A stretch of DNA of 64,000 bases from Methylopila henanensis (GTDB lineage: Bacteria > Pseudomonadota > Alphaproteobacteria > Rhizobiales > Methylopilaceae). The notes under the pieces are model-generated. The model worked only from the letters and a program-made list of their open reading frames with translations, was not told the origin of the DNA and made no database searches. The DNA lies in the NCBI RefSeq assembly GCF_042681025.1, contig NZ_JBHUER010000003.1, forward strand, positions 248,001-312,000. Direction: 5' to 3'. Positions 15,108-23,642 of the stretch are shown one piece after another (positions within the stretch are counted from its first letter, which is position 1; each line of letters opens with the position of its first letter). The position numbers and the translations under genes were made by a program.

Positions 15108-17714
15108 ATGGCCACCGTCCAGCCGTCGACGAAAGCGCAATCCAGGACGCGGGCGACCGGGCCGGGCGCGCAGCGCGCCGGTTCGTCAGGTCTCAACGCC
15201 GGGTCCCGCCGAACGCGGCCGCGCGGCGCGTCGGCGCCGGGGACGCCCGACCTCAAGGTCTCGTTTCCCTCACCCAGCCGCGTCCGCTTCACAAGCGCGC
15301 GGCTGTTCGGGGATCCCCGCAGCGCCACGGCGCGCGACTTCTTCGAGCGCGCGTTCCAGGCGCCGAACGTCGCGCAGATCGAGATTGACGGCGCGACGCG
15401 GAGCGCCGAACTCTTTCTCACTGCGCCGCTGGCGAAGGGCGAGGGCGTCAGCGCGCTCGCGTCGCTGCTGGCGCGGCCGGTCGGCCGCGCCGATCCTTCG
15501 GAGGCGCTGATCTTCCCGGAGGACTTCGGTCGGGGATCGACCCGCGCCATACGCCTGCAGCGCTACGATCGCCGGTTGTCGAGCTGGACGACCCGGCACG
15601 CGCTGCCGGGCCGGGTGCGGCTCTACAACCCCGGCCTCGTGCGCCGGCGTGACGTCTGCCAGCTCGTCGAGCGCGAGTTCATGAACACGTTCGGGGTCGA
15701 CCGCTATTCGACCAACGTGCTCACCGGCACCGTGCTGGTGCATTTCAATCCGAAGCAGCTCAAGCTCGCCCAGATCATCGCGCTGCTAGACGCGGTCACG
15801 GCTTCCGCGCCGGACGCCGAGCCCTCGCCGGTCGATCTCGATCTGCCCATCAACACGGCCTCGGTCGCGCTCGCGGTCGCGAGCCGCTTTTTCGTCCCGG
15901 CCCTGGCGCCGGTCAGCGCGGCGCTGTTCCTCTACTCCGTCATCCCGAGCTTCAAGTCGGCCTATGAGGTGGTCTTCAAGGAGAAGCGGATCGGCGTCGA
16001 CGTGCTCGACGCGATCGTGGTCACGGCGTGCCTCGCCACCAACCAGGTGCTCGCCGGCACCGTGCTCGGGTTCACGCTCTCGGTCTCGCGCCGCCTCGTC
16101 CAGAAGACCGAGGACGACTCCAAGAAGATGCTGCTCAACGTCTTCGGCAAGCAGCCGCGCTTCGTGTGGCTCGAGGTCGACGGCGCCGAGGTCGAGACGC
16201 CGCTGGAGAAGCTGAAGCTCGGCGACGTCATCGTGGTGCACACCGGCGAGACCGTGCCGGTCGACGGCGAAGTGGTCGACGGCATGGCGATGGTCGACCA
16301 GCACACGCTGACGGGCGAATCCGCCCCGGTCGAGAAGATCAAGGGCGACCAGGTCCTCGCCTCCACCACCCTGATCGCCGGCAAGGTGAGGATCGCGGTC
16401 ACGAGCGCCGGCGACCAGACGACCTCGGCCAAACTCACCCGCATCCTCAACGACACCGCCGGCTACAAGCTGAAATCCCAGTCGCGCGGCGAAGAGCTCG
16501 CGGACAAGGCGGTCGTCCCGACGCTCGCGCTCGGCGGTCTCGGCTACGCCCTGACGGGCGTCAACGCCGCGACCGCGGTGGTGAACTGCGATCTGGGCAC
16601 CGGCATCCGCATGGCGGCCCCCATCGCGATGCTGACGTCGCTGACGCTCTCCGCCGAGCTTGGCATTCTGGTCAAGGACGGCCGCGCCCTGGAGCAATTG
16701 AAGAACGTCGACACGTTCCTGTTCGACAAGACTGGAACGCTGACCCGCGAACGGCCAGAGGTCGGGCGCGTCCTGACCTATGGCGAGCATTCGGCCGACC
16801 AGATCCTGACCTGGGCGGCCGCGGCCGAGAAACGCTTCAGCCACCCGATTGCGAAAGCGATCGTCGACAAGGCGCGCGAGCTGAAGCTGGACCCGCCGGC
16901 GATCGACGACTCCAAGTACCATGTGGGCTACGGCATCACGGTCTCGGTCGACGGCCACACGGTCCGCGTGGGCAGCGCCCGCTTCATGGAGCATGAGGGC
17001 GTCGAGCTGCCGGCGGCGCTGAAGGCCGAGATCGAGGCCGCACATGAGGAGGGGCACTCCCTTGTCATGGTCGGCGTCGACGACAAGCTCGGCGGCGCGC
17101 TCGAACTGCAGGCGGCCGAGCGGCCCGAGGCCAAGGCCGTCATCGAGGGCCTGCGTGCCCGTGGGGCCAAGCAACTCGTCATCATCTCCGGCGACCACGA
17201 GCAGCCGACAAGGAAGCTCGCCGAGAAGCTCGGGATGGATCGGTACTTCGCCGAGGTCCTTCCGCAGGACAAGGCCGCCTATGTCGAGTTGCTGCAGAAG
17301 GAGGGCCGCACGGTCTGCTTCATCGGCGACGGCGTGAACGATTCGATCGCGCTGAAGACCGCCAACGTCTCGATCTCGCTGCGCGGCGCCTCGTCGATCG
17401 CCACCGACACGGCGCAGGTCGTGCTGATGGAGGACAACCTGACGAAGCTCCTGCAGCTCCGCGACGTCTCGCAGGAGCTGAGCCGCAACATCAGCCGAAG
17501 CTGGGGCGTGATCCTGATCCCGAACATCATCTGCATCGCGGGCGCTCTGCTGGGCGGCTTCACCGTGATGCACTCGATGATCTTCAATCAGATCGGCGGT
17601 CTGCTCGCGGTCGGCAACGGCCTGCTGCCGCTGCGCAAGGCGTCGGCGATCCGGCTGGAGAAAGAACGACTGCAAGCGGCGAGATCGCTCCCGCCGCCTG
17701 TCGCCGCAAAGTGA
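15108..17714 (+). CDS. Heavy-metal P1B-type ATPase with N-terminal HMA-like domain
   Basis: An 868-residue metal pump. An N-terminal basic extension (1-45) leads to a region shared with the degenerate paralogue. An HMA_2-like domain follows at about 155-225 (HALPGRVRLYNPGLVRRRDV), and two hydrophobic helices come next. The catalytic motifs are intact: TGES at 402-405, DKTGT with phosphorylated D540, an HP motif at H579 and GDGVND at 740-745. The ion-path motif in membrane helix 4 reads NCDLGTG (C494, D495) in place of the usual CPC. This suggests a subclass away from the Cu or Zn pumps, perhaps the P1B-6 group tied to iron. It is the last gene of the operon and is followed by a strong terminator. 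Confidence 0.93.
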   Translation: MATVQPSTKAQSRTRATGPGAQRAGSSGLNAGSRRTRPRGASAPGTPDLKVSFPSPSRVRFTSARLFGDPRSATARDFFERAFQAPNVAQIEIDGATRSAELFLTAPLAKGEGVSALASLLARPVGRADPSEALIFPEDFGRGSTRAIRLQRYDRRLSSWTTRHALPGRVRLYNPGLVRRRDVCQLVEREFMNTFGVDRYSTNVLTGTVLVHFNPKQLKLAQIIALLDAVTASAPDAEPSPVDLDLPINTASVALAVASRFFVPALAPVSAALFLYSVIPSFKSAYEVVFKEKRIGVDVLDAIVVTACLATNQVLAGTVLGFTLSVSRRLVQKTEDDSKKMLLNVFGKQPRFVWLEVDGAEVETPLEKLKLGDVIVVHTGETVPVDGEVVDGMAMVDQHTLTGESAPVEKIKGDQVLASTTLIAGKVRIAVTSAGDQTTSAKLTRILNDTAGYKLKSQSRGEELADKAVVPTLALGGLGYALTGVNAATAVVNCDLGTGIRMAAPIAMLTSLTLSAELGILVKDGRALEQLKNVDTFLFDKTGTLTRERPEVGRVLTYGEHSADQILTWAAAAEKRFSHPIAKAIVDKARELKLDPPAIDDSKYHVGYGITVSVDGHTVRVGSARFMEHEGVELPAALKAEIEAAHEEGHSLVMVGVDDKLGGALELQAAERPEAKAVIEGLRARGAKQLVIISGDHEQPTRKLAEKLGMDRYFAEVLPQDKAAYVELLQKEGRTVCFIGDGVNDSIALKTANVSISLRGASSIATDTAQVVLMEDNLTKLLQLRDVSQELSRNISRSWGVILIPNIICIAGALLGGFTVMHSMIFNQIGGLLAVGNGLLPLRKASAIRLEKERLQAARSLPPPVAAK

Positions 17715-17719
17715 CGATG

Positions 17720-17762
17720 AGGCCCCGCGGCGCCAACGCGCCGCGGGGCCTTTGAATTTTTC
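17720..17762. terminator. Rho-independent terminator after the metal ATPase
   Basis: A perfect 14-bp stem, AGGCCCCGCGGCGC at 17720-17733 with its complement at 17738-17751, encloses a CAAC tetraloop. It is followed by a T-rich run (TTTGAATTTTT). It lies 6 bases after the ATPase stop codon. The next gene is convergent and ends 4 bases beyond, so the hairpin may serve both strands. Confidence 0.92.
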
Positions 17763-17765
17763 GGG

Positions 17766-18152
17766 TCAGTCCTCGGCGGCCGCGGCCTTGCGACGCGAGC
17801 GCTTCGGGGCTTCAGCCTCAGGCTCGACGGCCTCGGCCGCAGCCGCCTTGCGCTCGTCGATGGCGTTGAACGCCGCGTGGGCGCCGTCCTCGAAACCGCG
17901 GCGCACCGCGTTTCCGGTCGGCAGCAGCTCCTTCAGGAACACGGCGGCGAACACCACGCCGTAGGACGCGCCATAGGCGCCCTTGTAGGCGCCGACGCCG
18001 ATCGCCGCGCCCGCCTTGCCGGCGGCCGACTTTACCGAGGCGCCGGCGCTCGCGCTGGCGTTGCCGATGTAGTCGATGGCGTTCTCGACAGCGTGCGAAA
18101 CGCCTTCGAGGGCGCTGTGCTGCGGGGTCTCGATCGTCTCAGTCGCGCTCAT
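17766..18152 (-). CDS. Small Ala-rich membrane protein of the ATPase locus (copy 2)
   Basis: A 128-residue paralogue of the protein at 14307-14714. It shares GAYKGAYGASYGVVFAAVFLKELLP then NAVRRGFEDGAHAAFNAIDER with copy 1, after an Ala-rich helical N-terminus and before a basic Ala/Lys tail. The conserved core is about 45 residues with one membrane-like helix. It lies downstream of the amino acid permease on the minus strand, converging on the ATPase, so it flanks the metal locus from the far side. The conserved Phe-Leu-Lys-Glu-Leu-Leu-Pro and acidic residues after the helix could contact the pump or bind metal; this is inference. Confidence 0.75.
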   Translation of the reverse strand: MSATETIETPQHSALEGVSHAVENAIDYIGNASASAGASVKSAAGKAGAAIGVGAYKGAYGASYGVVFAAVFLKELLPTGNAVRRGFEDGAHAAFNAIDERKAAAAEAVEPEAEAPKRSRRKAAAAED

Positions 18153-18215
18153 GTCTCATCTCCATGTCGAGCGTGAAGCGGCGGCCCGGAGGGCCGCCGC
18201 GATGATGTCCGGGCT

Positions 18216-19721
18216 TCAGCCGACGCGCTCGGCGGCCGGAGCCACGGCGAACGGCAGCGGCGCGGCGTCGACTGCTCCCTTCATGGTCGCGATCATGCGG
18301 GGGCGCCGGATACGCTCGACCAGAAGCCAGGCGGCGCCGATCAGCATGTAGGCCAGGAACAGGCCGGCCAGCAGCGAGTCCGGGAGGCCGATCGGCGGGA
18401 ACAGTTCGCTTCCCGGAAGACCGAAGGTGCCGAGCAGCGGGAGCGCCAGGAAGGCGAGGCCGGCGGCCGAGTAGGCCACGGCGCGCGCGGTCAGCCGCCC
18501 GATCGAACGCAGGTAGAGCGGCGCTGCGATGGTGATCAGGATGTAGACCGTGATGAAGCCGAAGCTGCAGAGCGTGCCGAAGTACCCCTGGGCGTCGAAG
18601 GCGCCGACGCCTGAAAGATAGACCGCCGTCGGCGCCGCGAAGGTGATCAGCGCCGCGACGGCGACCGCCACATGGGGCGTGCGGTTGGTCTCGTGCGCCT
18701 CGCCGAGGGCCTCGAAGAACAGGCCGTGGCGAGACATCGAGTAGATGATGCGGGCGGTCGAATTGATGGCCGCGAGCGTGCAGGCGAAGAAGCTCAGCAC
18801 CACGCCGATGGTGATGACGGTTCCGAGCGGGCCGACGCCGAGCTTGGCGGCCAGGTGGTCGAGCGGAGCCTCTGAGGTCGCGAGCGACGCGGTTTCGCCC
18901 TTGAAGCCCAGAACCACGACATAGGCCATGAAGATGAAGACGACGCCCGAGAAGACGACGGAGTGCATGACCGAGCGCGGGATCGTCTTCAGCGGGTCCT
19001 TCGCCTCGCCCCCGAGCGAGGTCGAGCTCTCGAAGCCCGAGAACGCGAAGATCGTCAGCACGACGCCGACCAGGATGCCGCTCGGGGTCGCGCCCTCGAG
19101 CCTGAACTGCGAAGAATCGATCTCGAAGCCGTGCTGGCGCCAGATCAGGACGCCGAGGATGACGATCGAGACGATCGCCACCGCCTCGAACACGAGCATG
19201 GTTTTGGCCGAAAGCTGGATGTTGCGCATCGCGACCCAGCCGGAAACGCCAGCGCCGATGGCGAACCACGCCAGGATCGGAAGCTGCAGCCCGGTCGCCT
19301 GACCGAGCAGCACATTCGCCACGATGGCGAAGCCGCACAGCGTCGACATGCCCGTGAGCGTGTAGGCGAAGACCAGCGCCCAGCCGCCAAGGATGCCCGA
19401 CGTCGGGCCGAGGCCGCGGACGATGTAGGTGTAGAGCGAACCTGGAGAGGCCGAGCGGGTCGCGAACTGATTGACGTTGAGGCTGACCAGCACGAGCCCC
19501 AGCATCCCGAGCAGAAAGCTCAGCCAGGTGCCCGTGCCCGCCGACGCGAAGATCAGGCCGATGATCGCGGCCGGCACGGTGGAGGGCGCGATCACCGATA
19601 CCGACTGCGCCAGCACCTCCGGATAGGACAGGCACTCACGACGCAGGCCGCCGATCACGGGAGCCACGGCCTCGTCATTGGCGTCCAGGGCGACAGGCTG
19701 GGTCTGCATGATCGGGATCAC
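18216..19721 (-). CDS. APC-family amino acid permease
   Basis: A 501-residue inner-membrane transporter with about twelve to fourteen hydrophobic segments. Family features include SASPGSLYTYIVRGLGPTSG in helix 3, FAFSGFESSTSLGGEAKDP in helix 6, and NSTARIIYSMSRHGL after helix 8. These fit the amino acid/polyamine/organocation superfamily. Substrate not readable. The GTG at 19721 was kept as start because GGAG lies five bases upstream, while an ATG four codons later is poorly placed. Its upstream region is shared with a divergent Rrf2-family regulator gene and contains a long palindrome at 19981-20013, so Rrf2 control of this permease is plausible. Confidence 0.88.
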   Translation of the reverse strand: MIPIMQTQPVALDANDEAVAPVIGGLRRECLSYPEVLAQSVSVIAPSTVPAAIIGLIFASAGTGTWLSFLLGMLGLVLVSLNVNQFATRSASPGSLYTYIVRGLGPTSGILGGWALVFAYTLTGMSTLCGFAIVANVLLGQATGLQLPILAWFAIGAGVSGWVAMRNIQLSAKTMLVFEAVAIVSIVILGVLIWRQHGFEIDSSQFRLEGATPSGILVGVVLTIFAFSGFESSTSLGGEAKDPLKTIPRSVMHSVVFSGVVFIFMAYVVVLGFKGETASLATSEAPLDHLAAKLGVGPLGTVITIGVVLSFFACTLAAINSTARIIYSMSRHGLFFEALGEAHETNRTPHVAVAVAALITFAAPTAVYLSGVGAFDAQGYFGTLCSFGFITVYILITIAAPLYLRSIGRLTARAVAYSAAGLAFLALPLLGTFGLPGSELFPPIGLPDSLLAGLFLAYMLIGAAWLLVERIRRPRMIATMKGAVDAAPLPFAVAPAAERVG

Positions 19722-19980
19722 CTCGCTCCGATAGGACCGAACGCGGCGAACGCCGCCGCATCAACGGACCGCTAAGGCGCAAGTCTCCGTTCTCCCCGGC
19801 CCGAAGGCGGCGAGGCGTCATGCCTGCGTGTTCACGTTCCGCACCGAAAGCCGACGAGCCGAGAGCTTTTCGACGCTCTCACAGCTTCGTCATCAGTACG
19901 TCATTTAATGCACTGCAAAATGCAGGTTTGCAATGCGCGAAGCACAAATTTTTTTGCCTAAGTCATTCATTTCGCAATGA

Positions 19981-20013
19981 AATACCTATTCCCTACTAGG
20001 GATAGGGTATTTC
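19981..20013. promoter_or_regulatory. 33-bp palindromic operator between APC permease and Rrf2 gene
   Basis: The site reads AAATACC-N3-TCCCTA-N-TAGGGA-N3-GGTATTT. All 13 defined bases on each side are perfectly complementary around a single central base. It sits in the divergent intergenic region, 260 bp from the permease start and 289 bp from the Rrf2 start. Its outer ATACC/GGTAT arms recall IscR type-1 sites. The neighbouring Rrf2-type regulator with four Cys is the obvious candidate ligand. A second smaller dyad, TGCAAA-N7-TTTGCA, lies at about 19914-19932. Confidence 0.75.
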
Positions 20014-20301
20014 CGGGATTAACGTCCGCGTGGCGCCGCACAGCGTCATGACCGTCAAAAATATGTCACTCGGCCACATGCATGTCTACATATAATACTA
20101 AATCGATCGATTTTGATTGAGATTTCGATCGGGTTGGCGTTCTATGCGCTGGTTGACCGACACCGGAATCGCCATGCCCCGTAGCCGCGTCCCTAGGCGA
20201 ACCTTCCTGCGCCATGCGTCAGGCGCGGCTCAGGCGCCGGCGGGCGCCGAAATCGCTCCGGCGCAACGGGCGGTCGCGCCGCGCTTCGGCGAGCGTGCCG
20301 C

Positions 20302-20751
20302 ATGCTGACCAAGAAGGCCAAGTATGGCGTCAAGGCGATGCTGCATCTGGCCAGGCTCGACTATGGGCAGTCCGCCTTCGTGGCGACGATCGCGGAGCGC
20401 AACGACCTGCCGAAGAAGTTCCTCGACGCGATCCTGACCGATCTCCGGAACGCGGGGCTGCTGCTGAGCAAGAAGGGCCGGAACGGCGGCTACACGCTGG
20501 CGAAACGACCCGAGGACATCTCGATGGGCGCGATCATCCGCGCCCTCGACGGGCCGCTCGCGCCAATCGCCTGCGCGAGCCGAACCAGCTACGTTCCCTG
20601 CAGCGACTGCGGTCCAATCGAGCAGTGCGAAATCAGGTTGATGATGCTCGACGTGCGGGAGGCGATCGCAAACGTGCTCGACCACCGCACGCTTGCGGAA
20701 CTGCGGGACGCCCGCGGCGATCTCATGGCGAGCTTCGTCTATCAAATCTGA
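20302..20751 (+). CDS. Rrf2-family transcriptional regulator with Cys cluster
   Basis: A 149-residue DNA-binding protein. The winged helix-turn-helix is at about residues 1-70 (MLTKKAKYGVKAMLHLA, then LPKKFLDAILTDLRNAGLL and KGRNGGYTLAK), typical of Rrf2 members such as IscR, NsrR and RirA. A Cys cluster C91, C100, C103, C109 lies where family members hold an Fe-S cluster, though the spacing (C-x8-C-x2-C-x5-C) is not that of classic IscR. An Fe-S-based signal is therefore likely but unproven. The gene is divergent from the permease and downstream of a 33-bp palindrome, which suggests autoregulation. Confidence 0.88.
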   Translation: MLTKKAKYGVKAMLHLARLDYGQSAFVATIAERNDLPKKFLDAILTDLRNAGLLLSKKGRNGGYTLAKRPEDISMGAIIRALDGPLAPIACASRTSYVPCSDCGPIEQCEIRLMMLDVREAIANVLDHRTLAELRDARGDLMASFVYQI

Positions 20752-21039
20752 GCGTCGGGGCCGCACAGCGCCGGGCCCGGCTCAAGGCCGGGAAACGGGG
20801 GAGGGCCCGAGTAGAAAGCCGCGGCGAGCCATTTCGCGAGGGCGGCTTCCTCCACCTGCCGGCCGAAAAGCCCCATTCGCTCTGGACCACAGGCGAGGCC
20901 GCGGCGATCCAGGTCAATGGGACTGGGCGGTTCGGCCTGAACTACGTCAAATTCGGCCGATGAACCGTCGAAGGACCGCCGACGGCGGTTCAAACCTGAT
21001 CGATCGCGACGAGCAAGACGAAAGAGCCGCTATGGCGGC

Positions 21040-21738
21040 TCAGGCCTTCCGATGAAGGCGCTGCAGCGTCTTGTCGGAGGTCAATTCCGCGCTCGCGTCG
21101 CGGCCGATCCAGCGCGCTGTCTTGTCGCTCGAAGCCGCCAGCTTACTGGCGAGGGCGACCGCCGGGCCATGGCAGCCAAGACTTCTCTTGCCGATATTGC
21201 GTAAAGCCCAGTTCACAGATTTTCGAACGTAATTTCGGTCATCCGTCGAATGACGCTCGATCAACGGCAGCAGTGCTAAAAAGGTTGTGTCCGGTTCGGT
21301 CTTTCGATGAACCGCCATTCCCGCGATCATGGCGAAGGCCGTGCGGCGAACAAACTCGCGTTCATCTTCTGCGAACTCCGTTACGAGCGTGTCAAGACCA
21401 ACTTCCACGTACAGATCCGCGGCCATGTCCACGATTTCCCAGGAGTCAAAATCGTTCGCCCACGCAATGGCCTCCTCCGCAGTGAATCGACGTGGCTCTG
21501 CGGTGTAGATCGCCAGAACGCGCGCCTCGCGTATCGCCGTACGCCACAGCGCGAGCGCGCGGCCCTGATCTCGACCGACTTGCTTGGCCAATCCCTGCAG
21601 GGCCGGATTGGCGAGGCCGAAGGCCTTGTCGACGCGTATTCCTACGCGTCGCATGGAGGTCAACGTCTGCTCCGACCCCACGCTTTCGAGGTGGGCGACA
21701 ATGTCAGCGGCGGATGAAGAGGGAGAGAGACCGGCCAA
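21040..21738 (-). CDS. AlkD-like DNA alkylation repair protein
   Basis: A 232-residue all-helical protein of the DNA alkylation repair (HEAT-like repeat, AlkD/DUF1061-related) family. Characteristic parts are MRRVGIRVDKAFGLANPALQGLAKQVG, LWRTAIREARVLAIYTAEP, WANDFDSWEIVDMAADLY and FVRRTAFAMIAGMAVHRK. The Trp-Glu-Ile-Val-Asp-Met stretch and the downstream repeat NYVRKSVNWALRNIGKRS are family hallmarks. It would recognise or excise alkylated bases without base flipping. It stands alone between the Rrf2 and MocR genes, and no Ada-type partner is visible. Confidence 0.82.
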   Translation of the reverse strand: MAGLSPSSSAADIVAHLESVGSEQTLTSMRRVGIRVDKAFGLANPALQGLAKQVGRDQGRALALWRTAIREARVLAIYTAEPRRFTAEEAIAWANDFDSWEIVDMAADLYVEVGLDTLVTEFAEDEREFVRRTAFAMIAGMAVHRKTEPDTTFLALLPLIERHSTDDRNYVRKSVNWALRNIGKRSLGCHGPAVALASKLAASSDKTARWIGRDASAELTSDKTLQRLHRKA

Positions 21739-21878
21739 GATCGAGGATCCCCTTCCTTCGGATAGCGGTATTGGATCGACTGGCGCGGAGCTGCTTTGGG
21801 ACGCTAGCGGGCGGATAAAAGGGTCTGGTCGGGAGGCGTCGGCGGACGACCCATCCTAGGCGTTTTCTCCTCACGGGT

Positions 21879-23543
21879 TCACGGCCTGACGCCCGATAGA
21901 ACGTCGTCGCGGCCGTCGTTTCCAAAGGTTCCGCCGGAGCTCAAGGTGCGTTTGAGCTTTGAGATCGCTTCGGCGACCTTGCGTTCGTCGAGGGAGGAAT
22001 AGCCGAGCACAAGGATGTCGTCCGCGGCTTCCCCGTTAAAATCGAAGGCCGCTCCGCTCGACAGGGCGTAGGCGCCGACGCCCGCCTCCCGCGCCATGAC
22101 CTGGACCTCGCGGGCGCTGGGAAAGCCCTCGGGGAGGCGCCATGTCAGATGGAGGCCGCTGTCGGCGCCCGAGATCCGGGGGGTGTCGAAATGGGCGTGC
22201 AACGCCGCGACGAGCGCGTCGCGGCGAGACTTGTAGACCTGGCGAAGCCTTCGCAGGTGCCGGTCGAAATGACCTTCGTTGATGAACGCGGCGAGCGTCG
22301 CTTGTTCAAGCCAGGCCTGGCCGTTGCTCATCCGGGCCTTCAGCAGCCGGGCGTCGTCCCACATCTGACGCGGTACGACCGCGAAGCCGATGCGCAGGCC
22401 GGCGCCGACCGACTTCGAGAACGTCCCCGCGTACAGGACGCGCCGTCCCCGGTCGAGGCCCGCCAGCGACGTCAGAGGCGGGCCGTCGTAGCGGAAGTCG
22501 CTGTCGTAATCGTCCTCGACCACATAGCTGTCGGTCTCCTCCGCCCACCTCAGCAGGGCCAGCCGACGCGCCAGCGTCATCATCACCCCGGTCGGAAACT
22601 GATGGGAGGGAGTGACGTAGAGCAGGCTGCCCGGCGACGTCGGCAGGCGATCCGTCTGTATGCCGTCCCCGTCGACGGGGATCGGGTGGATGGGGAGCGA
22701 CGTGCTGCTGAAAAGCATCGACGCGCCGAGATAGCAGGGGTTCTCGATGCAGAGCTGGCGCGTATGGGACCGGAGCAGGTTGACCACGAGGTTGAGCGCG
22801 TCCTGGCCGCCGGCCGTGACGATGATCTGGTCCTCGGTCACTCCCATGCCCCGCGCGCGGCCAAGATGGTCGGCGATCGCGCGGCGCAGGTCCGGCAGGC
22901 CGGCCGGATCGCAGTAGTCTGTCAGGTAGCCGCTTTCGTCGGCTAACAGACGGTTTACGATCCGCCGCCAGGCCCTGAGCGGGAACGACGCCGCGTCGGA
23001 CCGCCCGACCCAGAAATCGAACGCGGGCCGATCGCCGCCCCCGCCGGGCGAGCCCGCGAAGCAGAGCAGGGGCTCGGTGGCGGACGCCTCGGCCGCCGGT
23101 TCCTGGGCGGCGGCCTTGCCTGCGTCGCGGATGAGGATGAGCGCGTCGGGCGGGATGGACGTAACGTAGAGGCCCGCGGTCCCTCTCGCCTCGACATAGC
23201 CTTCCGCGGTCAGCCGCTCGTAGGCGATGAGCGCGGTGTTCCGCGAAATCCCGAACCGCTCGGCCAGCATCCTGCTCGGCGGCAACGCCATTCCCGCCCT
23301 GAGCCGACCGTCGAGGATCAGGGCGCGAACCTGTTCGAAGATCTGCGCCTGCAGGGATTTCCCGCAGCCGTGGTCCAGGGAGAGCGTAAGTTCCACGAAG
23401 CAGCCGACCCGATCCTTGGCGCCATAAGTGGCGCGACAAGCTTCGGACTTTGAGGACCAATCGGCGACCTGTCCATGCGTCCATCGATAGGGCGCCGCCT
23501 CCGCGATGTGCATTGGCGCCATGGATCGAGCCGTGATTGGCAC
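21879..23543 (-). CDS. MocR-type regulator (GntR helix-turn-helix fused to aminotransferase fold)
   Basis: A 554-residue two-domain regulator. A GntR winged helix lies at about residues 60-130 (LQAQIFEQVRALILDGRL, MLAERFGISRNTALIAYERL). It is joined to a class-I aminotransferase domain from about 165 with the PLP Lys in GTFSKSVGAGLRIGF. The first 45-50 residues look atypical, so the true start may be the GTG near 23396 (VELTLSLDHG). MocR proteins sense vitamin B6 or amino-compound ligands. The gene is divergent from the first molybdopterin oxidoreductase, only about 100 bp away, so it probably controls that gene. Confidence 0.85.
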   Translation of the reverse strand: MPITARSMAPMHIAEAAPYRWTHGQVADWSSKSEACRATYGAKDRVGCFVELTLSLDHGCGKSLQAQIFEQVRALILDGRLRAGMALPPSRMLAERFGISRNTALIAYERLTAEGYVEARGTAGLYVTSIPPDALILIRDAGKAAAQEPAAEASATEPLLCFAGSPGGGGDRPAFDFWVGRSDAASFPLRAWRRIVNRLLADESGYLTDYCDPAGLPDLRRAIADHLGRARGMGVTEDQIIVTAGGQDALNLVVNLLRSHTRQLCIENPCYLGASMLFSSTSLPIHPIPVDGDGIQTDRLPTSPGSLLYVTPSHQFPTGVMMTLARRLALLRWAEETDSYVVEDDYDSDFRYDGPPLTSLAGLDRGRRVLYAGTFSKSVGAGLRIGFAVVPRQMWDDARLLKARMSNGQAWLEQATLAAFINEGHFDRHLRRLRQVYKSRRDALVAALHAHFDTPRISGADSGLHLTWRLPEGFPSAREVQVMAREAGVGAYALSSGAAFDFNGEAADDILVLGYSSLDERKVAEAISKLKRTLSSGGTFGNDGRDDVLSGVRP

Positions 23544-23642
23544 TTCCTCCCGCCCAAATTTCTAGATGTTCTAGTTCCAATGCGCCATGCGACGGGCGGC
23601 GACGCCCTGCGTGAAAGACGCGCCTGCGCGGGAGGGACCTGT

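Noticed and set aside
15786..17675. Long minus-strand open frame opposite the metal ATPase
   Set aside because: Antisense shadow of a gene with intact P-type motifs; composition is biased and no domain is visible.
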